A stretch of DNA of 64,000 nt from Strix aluco (lineage: Eukaryota; Chordata; Aves; Strigiformes; Strigidae). The position numbers and the translations under genes are program-made. The DNA is taken from assembly GCF_031877795.1 (NCBI RefSeq), contig NC_133946.1:12127144-12191143 (forward strand). Direction: 5' to 3'. The notes beneath the pieces are model-generated. The model did no database searches. It was given only the letters and a program-made list of their open reading frames with translations, and was not told where the DNA came from. The stretch's first letter is position 1, and the number at the start of each line of letters is the position of its first letter. Shown here piece after piece: positions 35,701-64,000 of the stretch.

Positions 35701-38700
35701 TCATCAACAGTAGGAGGTTACAAGGCACGGAAATGGCAGCGGCCCCAAGGATCCCATGTGAATCAGTCGGGGGAACGTGGGACCCTGCTCCCCACGGGGC
35801 TTCAGCAAATCAAACCCAGCAGTTTATGGTTCACTCGGGGGTCAAACCACGCGCAGGGACAGAGTGCTCCTCTGTCAGTTGAGCAATCCCAGGAGCGCAA
35901 AGGAGATAAAAAGCAGAAATAGAAACAGCCAGAGAGGAGACCTGGAGCAGAAGGCTCTCTCCAAAGCACATCACTCGCCCAGTTATTAACACAGATGACA
36001 GGACACTATCTGCTAAAGGCAGACACAACGCAGCTTTTCTCCTCTCACTCCCTCCTTGGAAAAGAGCTCCTCTCCTTTACCCCCCGGCTCTCACAGCTAA
36101 CACAGAGAAGTCGGGCGCCTTTCAGAGACATCCCAGAGGTTAACGCAACGAGACAGGCTGCCTGTTAACAACCTCAGGAGCTCGCTGCCTGCACGAAGCA
36201 CACGCTGCTAATTGCTGCCACCACCATAAAAGCAATTCACCTGCCAGGGCTCGTTACTGCCAGTGCTGAGAACCACCCCCCAGGCTGGCTTCCCCAGCGC
36301 CAGCCCCAGCAGGGTCTGGGCGATAGCAGCCTGGGCAGCGCGAGGCCAGACACACGCACCTTCTCTGTGTTTGATTTTCACACCCCAGCTGCCAGGGGAA
36401 CCTCTGCCTGGCTACAGGCAGAAGGCTGACGTGTCCTGGGAAGGCTCAGCACTGAGGACGGCTGCTGGAGCACTACGGGCACAACCTGAGGCGTGGGGCT
36501 GACCACTGTACGGTCCACGGGCTCCCTTCGGGAGGGCCACTGTCTGCGCCCAGCAGGCCTGACGAGATGCGGGGACAAGAACGTCTTCACTAACACCATG
36601 TCACTTCCCAGCTGCTCGCTGCCTTCTGTCACACCTCTGCAGCTCTGCTGTGTGCCCACCATCCAACTGCTTTGCTGGCTCTTGTGTTCTGTTTGATGCA
36701 CCAAAATACACCAGCTCCCTGACGTGCCCACCATCCAACTGCTTATGTTGGCTTTAGCTTTTTGATTTATCCATTAAAAGAAAAATAATTGTTTTCTCCT
36801 GTCCGAAAGGCTTGTTTCATGCTTTAGAAAGCAACACACCCCATCAGGTAAGACTCCTCTGGGAGTGTTACAAGCTGTCATAAATGAAGGAGACCTCATA
36901 TTCCACCCAAATCTCCAACAGCAGCAGCTGGAGCACAAATCCAGTGACACTAACACACGCCAGAAATAAGACAAAAATCTCAAAGAACAAAAACTGCTCC
37001 AGTCATTGAAGACACTTATGGATGCTCAGTCAGGCCACCAGTGACAACACTGGAGTGCTCCTCTCCACTTGGAGACTGGAGAACTTTACCTGCATGATAC
37101 TTCGCTTCTTCTACGGGATCTGGAAGTTTCACTTCAGGCCATGGGGGTGAAGTCAGAGATGTTTTGGCAACAAGTCTGTGAACGACAAGGTGAGATTCAC
37201 TTGTAGCAACAGATATTGTCAAGAGATGTGAAACATGAAGAGAGGATAAAAGGTAGAAGAAGCTGGAGGTGGAGTAGAAAGGAGTTCTCCACTGGGGAGC
37301 AGAAGCTGTACAGGAGACTTAACGATTTGTCAGTTTGAAAGACTCAACCCAAAGCCCACTTGGGCCAGAAGGCAATTTCCCACAGACCATGTTTCTCCTT
37401 GTAGAGGCTCATGAGCAAGGAGAGGTTTTCTATTCCAGTCTCAAGTGTTAGGGATAGAGGGTGGCAGGCAGGGCAAAGCCATGTTACCTCCCTAGGCCTT
37501 AACCCAAGGGAGGACACTGGCCATGACAAAGTCCCCAGACCCTCCTCCCAATGCCTGGCAAAAGCACTCCAGTAGGACAAGAAATGCTGCGGAAGTGCTG
37601 AAGCTGCAGCCCTTATCAGAAGGCTGTTCAAAAACATGCAGAAAACAACTGGTCTCATTTCTGAGTTCAACCTGCAAATGCTCCACCAAACACAGTTACT
37701 GCTCCCAGGGCTTAGCGTCGTTTAGGTCCCCCATGAATTGCAGCAAGTTTTAAGGAAAAGGGATAAACGCCTCGGTGGTTGGTTTGCTTTACTCCCACCC
37801 TATCACAAAATTCACTATGGGGAAATAGATTTTTTTTTTTTTTTTTACTGCCCACTTCAGAACGTTATTTGAAGTAGTTTGAAACAAAGGAAGAGTGTAG
37901 AAACAGACTGAAGATTAACTGAAAATCAACCCAGACTAGGTTACCACTTGTTCCTGATGTCGAGATGAGCAGCTGGATGTGCTAGTGGTGACCAAGGTCA
38001 GCAGCCACCGGTGACTTTCCACCGCCTTGTTTTTACAGACCGGAATTTTGTCACCAACTCCAATGGAAACAGACCTACCTCAAGCCTTGCTTACACCTGA
38101 GTTTTATCTAAAAGGCTCTTGTTAAGCTTTTCACAGTATAGACACAAGTTACCTCCACCACAGCTGAGAGGCTGAACACGTTAACACTCCTCAACCCCCT
38201 TCAGCAGCAAGTACAAAGCCCAGAAGTTATCTGACAGCGGGGAGCATCTGGGGAGGCAACGCGCCTTTGATGGGCAAGAAGGGCTAACGCGCATTCAGCC
38301 AGCCTTGAGCGCTACATGCGAATGACTCACAGCCGTCCTTTTTTCCTCTATTTTTTGAAGCTCTTCTCTGTTAACTAGATGGTTTAGAGAGCCTTAAGAC
38401 CACAGCTGGGTTCTTTACAGGAGTTATGAGGCTGCTCTTCTTTTGTCACTTACAGCTGCGTTCCCTGAATGGCAGTAACAACGGCTTCTCCCACCTCCGG
38501 TGCAATTCAGCATTTAACACCACAAACATTTAGCCCAGAAGCCTCTTCTGTGCCCTAACCGTGTCTGCCTCCAAGCCACACCACCACACTGGGGAGGAAC
38601 CAGCAGAGGCCCCTAACAAGGCTTCCCAGCCCCATGCCTCTCGGTTCGGGCTGACCACGGAAGGCAGCAGGAGCATGCGCCGTCCCACAGCCAGCCAAGC

Positions 38701-41700
38701 ACAAGCACCGTTCCTCACAATGACTCTGAGCACCAAGATATTTTGCTAAAAGGAGCAAATTAAATCCTTATTCTTCCTGAAAGGGTAGCTTCCACTGTCG
38801 TGATAAAGAACTGCTTTAACAACATCTCTTCCAAACACTCTGCAACTGTGCCACTGAGGCAAGAGCCTCACCGTTTCAAGACACTGTATCAGTCCCTGGA
38901 GACCTTCCTGGTGACAGGGCAGGGACCTCCTGAGCGTCATAACACGTCCCTGTAGGATAGCGAGCACCGATACCATCGCGGCAGCAACCCCAGCTCAAAG
39001 TGCACCAGCACCCACATGACCAATTCTCTGCAGAGGAGAACTTACCTGAAGCCTACTCGACTTTCTATGCTTAGATGTTGCTCCCCTACTTACTGAAAAG
39101 GGTCTGTGGCTGCCACAACACCCGACACCTTCAGTTCGGCGAATAAAGCGGCAGCTGAAGGCAAGCGGGCTACAGCAGGGATACAGAACAAATGCCTGAA
39201 AACTGCCGGGGGCGTTCCAGCGAGCAGCCAGCAACATGTTCTTATTAGCTGCCATGGGGGATTCTGTCTGCTTTTCTCAGGATTATCACTGGGGGGGATC
39301 CTCTGCCTCCAAACTGAACTATTCCCACCCACCTCAAGCCTCCCCATCAATACTGCAGGTCTTTGTGCACACGCGCTGTTGTTCTTGACAGTGGCACAGG
39401 CAGCACTAAATCATGAGAACCCTGCTTAAAACATCAGAGCTGAACAGCAATTAACACTGCTCAAATGTGCCACAGGGTGTTAATTCGAAAATGAAACACT
39501 ACGTGATACTCACAGTGTGAGTTTGAGCAGAAAAAAATGCAAATGCCACTTGCTTATAATTAGCTGTTTTTCAAGATCTCTAGGACAGGGAGCAACAACA
39601 AGGAGGACCAAAGGCAGCTGTTTACATCCCTGCATAACAGGCAGTTACAAAAACTATTGATTTATTCCCAAAGAACTGGGGAGAAAAGCACCTCTCTAAG
39701 CAGGGACAGTGCTTTGCACAGGCAGTGCTTTCATCAGAACCACAGTATGTGGCCCAGAGGGCAGGGGAGGAGGCACGAGGCCCATCCTGCAGCACTCAGA
39801 GCTTCTCCTGAGAGGTGCCAAATGCCTTTACTCAGAAAGAGACACATAACCAAAGGGCACCAGGTTATAGTTCCTTATTAAGCAAGGATCTACAATACCA
39901 CAGAAACAATCTTAGATTTAAGGAGGAGGGAGATTCACCCTGGATCTCGGTGAGGTGACCAGAAAGGTAGCAGTTTCTGAAATTTGAAGAGAAAGGTGCT
40001 GCTCATTAAAGGCTGTCCCCATCAGAAAGGGAAGTTCAGAATTCCCTGTGTGCGGAGATCCAGGCTTTCTGTAAATAACACAGGATGCGCCAACTGCCTA
40101 ACAGAAAAAAACATCAGATGCTAGTGAAAGACGACAAAATTAACACCAGAGCAGTTGCGTTTGATCAGTTCACTCTGTAATGCCCAGCATACCTCTCAAA
40201 GGGCTTTAATTTAGCAAAAGCTCAAAGCACCTGTGAGCAAGTACATAACCGCAAGCACCACGGCTTCGTGGGTCTGCTGCGGGTTTAGCGGTAACGTCGG
40301 GCGCTGTGTCATGGAGGCAGAGATCCAAACTGTGTTCCCACACAGTCGAGAAGCAGCGGGCAGAGGCCATCCCTGCACCCTTCAGCAGCACAGAGGGAAG
40401 GAGCCAATCTTTTCCGCCCTGATGCTGCTTGCTGCTCGCAGTTCTCCATTTCTGCAGTGTCCCCTCCTGGTTAAGGCAAGCAGCAGCACCGCCTGCAGCT
40501 CTGTCTCACCGGAGATCCCAGCAGAGGAAATAAAATAAAGACACAACAAGCAGCTCTCAAAATGCTGAAACAAACGAAGCTGAAGGTTTCCTGGCAGGGT
40601 GCCCTGTGGTGCTTGGGCTGTAAATCCCGTTTTATGAAGACTGCAGCACAAGTTCAGTATTTATCAGATATCAGAGATGAACCTCGCCTGAGGAGCAGGG
40701 TACTGGCACCTGAAAAGATGGGGGGCAGCTGAAACCCCTTCTGCAGTCAAGGACTCGAGTGGTTTCTCTGCTGTCTACTACAGGCTGAATCCACACTGCA
40801 GCCCTTTTCTCATTGGATGATCTAATTACCTGTCTCTAGCTGCTTAATTTCACAAATCATCCGAAGCATCCTTCTGGCAAAGGTGACTGGAGGTAGGCAG
40901 AGAGTCCAAAACTTATTGGGAAGCAACAGACCAGCAAAGGGGTCGGACAAACCTTTCCAAAGGAAAAACCAGCTGCCCTCCCCACCTCCACCCAGGAAGG
41001 TCAGCATTTCGAGGGCAAAAAGCAAAGCAGAAACTCATCTGACATTACCCTTGCTGCAGCGATGTGCTCTGGGAACTCTGGTGCCGAACCACAGATGAAA
41101 GCAAGAAGGCTAAAAGGGAGAGAGAGGAAAAGAATTAAAAATAAGCAGCAACTGCTGGGCCTTTAGTCCCTGGTCAGGCAGCACTACAGCAAGCGTCACA
41201 GCGCTGGTCAGCTTTGAGGTACCATTTTTCTGCCTGTAAAAGCTTTGTCCGGTTTTATCATGACAGGCAAAGATGGGGCGGGGAGCAAAACAAGTCACCT
41301 GGTAAGAGAAAGGACCCATCAGTTGTGTGAGCATTGCAAGAGAGCACAAGAAAGGCCTCCCACTGCAAGCACACTTACGTCAAGTGACACTTGCAGCTAG
41401 ACAACAATTACATGTGGTTACACTCAGAGCATCCTACCTCTTGGAAAACAACGCAACCACAAGGCAGAGGGGAGGAAGAGGTAGTCTGAAGTACACTATG
41501 CTGCACTCTCTTAATTCTGAGAACTCACTGGTGCTGCTAGAAGGATCCTTTCCAGCCCTCTGCACCCTCCAAAACAGGGAGGGGAGTTGTATTACACAAC
41601 ATTTACCAGGTGATTCTCAGCAACTTCTGCTAAGCCTGACAAAGCTTCACTCCACAGAGAGGAGGAAGACAAGGAGCATTGCCAGCCACTCACTGGCCCT

Positions 41701-42927
41701 GTAGCTCCCAAGCAGACACTGCGATGCCAGGTGAAACAGTGAATGGGAAGAGCAGGGCAGGTTCAGCAGATTTGGGTTTAACACTCCCGTGCCTGGCTTT
41801 TCACCACCCCAAACACGCCTCTTCCTTCTAGAGAAGGGGAGCGGAGGAGCTACGCAGCTGAACAAGTCACAGCAATGGAAGGTGGGAATTCAGCTCTTCA
41901 GAGCTATGTACACAGGCGCTAACGTTCACCAAAACAGTGAAACTGTGTTACCATTCCAGTAGGCAAATCTTCAAAGAATGAGTGGTTTACTACAACTTAA
42001 ATTACACTTTGAGCATAGCTTCAGCACTTTTTGGAAAGGAGCTGGGCCCACACACACGGTTAATTAGCAAAAGGAAATGAAGGCCAAAAAAACACACACT
42101 CAGGGATTTATCCCCATGTTACCTCAGGGATAACAATCCCCTTTCTGGAACAACGTGCTTAATTAAAAGCCAGACTGTGCACAGCTGCTCTGCAGGAACA
42201 TTCCCTTTTTCACCCACCATCCAAAGCGTGACTGATACAAGGGACTAGCAAGACCTCTTAAAGCCAAATGTACTTAATCACCTCACTTGCAGAAGCCACA
42301 GTTCACCAAGGTTACATTCACCTGACACAGAAACCAAACCCCTATATGAAGCCAGGACCCCCCGAGGCCCCCCAGCCTGCCCCCACCACAAACATCCTGC
42401 CAGCTTCCCAGCCCGGCGAGGAAGGGAGGAGGTTGGTGGAGTCCCTACGCCCCGCCCATCCCCTGGATTTTGCTAAAAGGTTCATACCAGGCTAAAAAAA
42501 AGTGTATAAAGTCGATTCTCCTATTTGTTAACGTTTCTTCCTCCCTCGCCCCGAACCTTTCCGGCTGCTCCGAGGCCGATGTTGGTGAAGTCCCGGCTCT
42601 CTCCTCTCGCGCCCCTTTCACCTCCGCAGCTTGCCCGCACCGGGAGAGCTCCGGGGCTCACCGGCGGCCACAAGCCGGTCGGGGGCGGGAGCACCTGCCC
42701 TGCGAGGGGAGGCCGCGGGGGCTCGCTGGGCCCGCGGAGGGGCCGAACCCCCGGCCCAGCCCCCCCGGGGAGGCCGAGGAGGGGCCAGGCCGCGTCGTTC
42801 AAACCGCCGGCGGCGGAGACCCCGCTCCGCCGCCCCCCTCCTTCCCTCCCCCGGCCGGAGCGGAGCTCGGAGCGTCTCGTCCCTCCTCACCTGCCGCCCG
42901 CCGCCGGGCCGCTACCGCCGCCGCCAT
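26648..42927 (-). CDS. MRPL21: MRPL21, mitochondrial large-subunit ribosomal protein bL21m, whole coding span
   Basis: Nuclear gene for the mitochondrial counterpart of bacterial L21, a component of the large subunit of the mitoribosome in the matrix. Seven coding exons (42927-42891, 40372-40231 predicted, 37175-37090, 34069-33906, 32416-32364, 27420-27317, 26712-26648) have compatible phases and give about 216 aa; human MRPL21 is about 205. Signatures matching human almost word for word are [58 protein letters not shown] and [19 protein letters not shown], ending [18 protein letters not shown]. The gene lies head-to-head with IGHMBP2, sharing a 68-bp inter-ATG promoter. Only the presequence exon 2 is uncertain. 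Confidence 0.97.
26713..27316 (-). other. MRPL21: MRPL21 intron 6
   Basis: A 604-bp GT-AG intron; nothing else was seen in it. Confidence 0.9.
27317..27420 (-). CDS. MRPL21: MRPL21 exon 6
   Basis: A 104-nt exon; acceptor ttatttttaag, donor GAAAA|gtaaga. It encodes [20 protein letters not shown] then [14 protein letters not shown], the basic rRNA-binding end of the L21 fold. Confidence 0.97.
27421..32363 (-). other. MRPL21: MRPL21 intron 5
   Basis: A 4.9-kb intron. Only short chance frames are present, with no recognisable RNA gene or mobile element. A short A run lies near 31.97 kb. Confidence 0.85.
32364..32416 (-). CDS. MRPL21: MRPL21 exon 5
   Basis: A 53-nt exon; acceptor tttttccatag, donor CTGGG|gtaaga. 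It encodes [17 protein letters not shown] and two bases of a Gly codon, nearly identical to human VLLVGADNFTLLGKPLL. Confidence 0.96.
32417..33905 (-). other. MRPL21: MRPL21 intron 4
   Basis: A 1.5-kb intron with no supportable feature. Confidence 0.85.
33906..34069 (-). CDS. MRPL21: MRPL21 exon 4 (L21 domain core)
   Basis: A 164-nt exon; acceptor ctctttgcccacag, donor GAAAAG|gtgacg. It encodes the start of the L21 domain, [20 protein letters not shown] and onward to CGDRIRMEK, the conserved beta-rich core shared with bacterial L21. Confidence 0.97.
34070..37089 (-). other. MRPL21: MRPL21 intron 3
   Basis: A 3.0-kb intron. It contains a short imperfect tandem duplication at about 36.65-36.78 kb and otherwise nothing recognised. 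Confidence 0.85.
36652..36780. repeat. Imperfect tandem duplication of about 70 bp in MRPL21 intron 3
   Basis: The string GTGCCCACCATCCAACTGCT occurs at about 36.65 and 36.72 kb. Each copy is followed by a similar, diverged tail (TGGCTCTTGTGTTCTGTTTG in the first, TGGCTTTAGCTTTTTGATTT in the second). Two copies only. Confidence 0.7.
37090..37175 (-). CDS. MRPL21: MRPL21 exon 3
   Basis: An 86-nt exon; acceptor cttgtcgttcacag, donor GCAG|gtaaag. It encodes [20 protein letters not shown] then VEEAKYHA, matching human [20 protein letters not shown]. It begins in phase 2 and ends in phase 1. Confidence 0.95.
37176..40230 (-). other. MRPL21: MRPL21 intron 2 (given the predicted exon 2)
   Basis: About 3.1 kb with a 17-T run at 37830-37846. 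Two alternative exon-like segments at 38.9 and 39.05 kb were examined and do not fit the reading phase. Confidence 0.5.
37830..37846. repeat. Poly-T run of 17
   Basis: A simple homopolymer in an MRPL21 intron, with no associated element recognised. Confidence 0.85.
40231..40372 (-). CDS. MRPL21: MRPL21 exon 2, predicted (presequence and cleavage region)
   Basis: This is the best candidate I found between exons 1 and 3. Acceptor gggtgcag and donor CACAG|gtgctt give a 142-nt frame that joins exon 1 (phase 1) and exon 3 (phase 2) exactly. It encodes [14 protein letters not shown] and onward; RCF|S fits the R-3 mitochondrial cleavage pattern and sits where human has ASRRFNS. The whole protein then has a normal length. 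The donor is weak. An alternative donor inside the exon (ACTGT|gtggga) also keeps the frame, and a different small exon remains possible. Confidence 0.5.
40373..42890 (-). other. MRPL21: MRPL21 intron 1 (given the predicted exon 2)
   Basis: About 2.5 kb; its 5' end (42.54-42.89 kb) is CpG-rich and belongs to the promoter island. No other feature was recognised. Confidence 0.5.
42891..42927 (-). CDS. MRPL21: MRPL21 exon 1 (start of mitochondrial presequence)
   Basis: ATG at 42927 in good context (G at -3, G at +4) encodes [12 protein letters not shown], an Ala/Arg-rich stretch without acidic residues, as expected for a mitochondrial targeting peptide. The donor is GGCAG|gtgagg, phase 1. Confidence 0.88.
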
Positions 42928-42995
42928 CGCGGTGACCCCCGCCCCGGAAGCGGAAGTGCCCCTCGAGGTCAGAGGGCGGGGTCGTGGGCGGGGCC
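42928..42995. promoter_or_regulatory. 68-bp bidirectional promoter core with tandem ETS/GABP-type sites and GC boxes
   Basis: The space between the MRPL21 and IGHMBP2 start codons holds CCGGAAG (42944) directly followed by CGGAAGTG (42951), two same-orientation ETS cores 7 bp apart. Further on are GC boxes at 42973-42980 and 42987-42993. Paired GGAA sites are the classical target of the GABP (NRF-2) tetramer, a regulator of many nuclear genes for mitochondrial proteins, which fits MRPL21. I see no TATA box. Binding itself is inferred. Confidence 0.75.

Positions 42996-64000
<21,005 letters not shown>

Noticed and set aside
38886-38956. Possible MRPL21 exon 2 on the minus strand (…tcctacag acceptor, gtgaggct donor)
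   Set aside because: Joined to exon 1 in the required phase it hits a stop, and its end phase does not fit exon 3.
39040-39105. Another possible MRPL21 exon 2 (…cccttttcag acceptor, CAG|gtaagt donor)
   Set aside because: Good splice sites and correct entry phase, but it ends in phase 0, which would put exon 3 out of frame.

Overview
The window looks like a piece of a bird (or at least sauropsid) nuclear genome. The genes have many short exons with GT-AG introns. The two recognisable genes are the vertebrate head-to-head pair MRPL21/IGHMBP2. Interspersed repeats are few, and two GC-rich islands mark promoters. The avian call is an inference from compactness, base composition and protein divergence from human; I recognised no diagnostic CR1 tail.

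Layout. (1) 1-7.2 kb is non-coding flank with homopolymer runs and a homeodomain-site-rich segment. (2) 7.2-17.9 kb, minus strand, is a complete four-exon Ras-like GTPase gene (237 aa, RERG/RASL11-like, no CAAX box), with a 3' UTR ending near a poly(A) signal at 7.22 kb and a CpG-rich promoter at about 17.9-18.2 kb. (3) 18.2-26.5 kb is intergenic with no supportable gene. (4) 26.6-42.9 kb, minus strand, is MRPL21 (mitochondrial ribosomal protein bL21m), reconstructed as seven coding exons encoding about 216 aa. Six exons are firm. Exon 2, in the mitochondrial presequence, is a phase-compatible prediction. (5) 42.93-42.99 kb is a 68-bp bidirectional promoter with tandem ETS/GABP-type sites and GC boxes. 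(6) 43.0-64.0 kb, plus strand, is the 5' part of IGHMBP2 (SMUBP2). Eight exons encode about 407 residues: the N-terminal region and helicase motifs I, Ia, II and III. The rest of the helicase core, the R3H domain and the AN1 zinc finger lie beyond the right edge.

How the genes relate. MRPL21 and IGHMBP2 share one promoter. The first builds the mitochondrial ribosome. The second is a 5'-3' RNA/DNA helicase associated with cytosolic translation, whose loss causes motor-neuron disease in humans. The Ras-like gene lies downstream of MRPL21 on the same strand. From memory, CPT1A is MRPL21's neighbour on that side in human, and no Ras-like gene lies between them; CPT1A is not in this window. This gene is the most interesting item here: it has Ser where Ras has Gly12, keeps the Gln61 equivalent, and has matching RR[S/T]VS motifs in both tails. 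I found no bacterial-type system, CRISPR array, intact mobile element or viral fossil.
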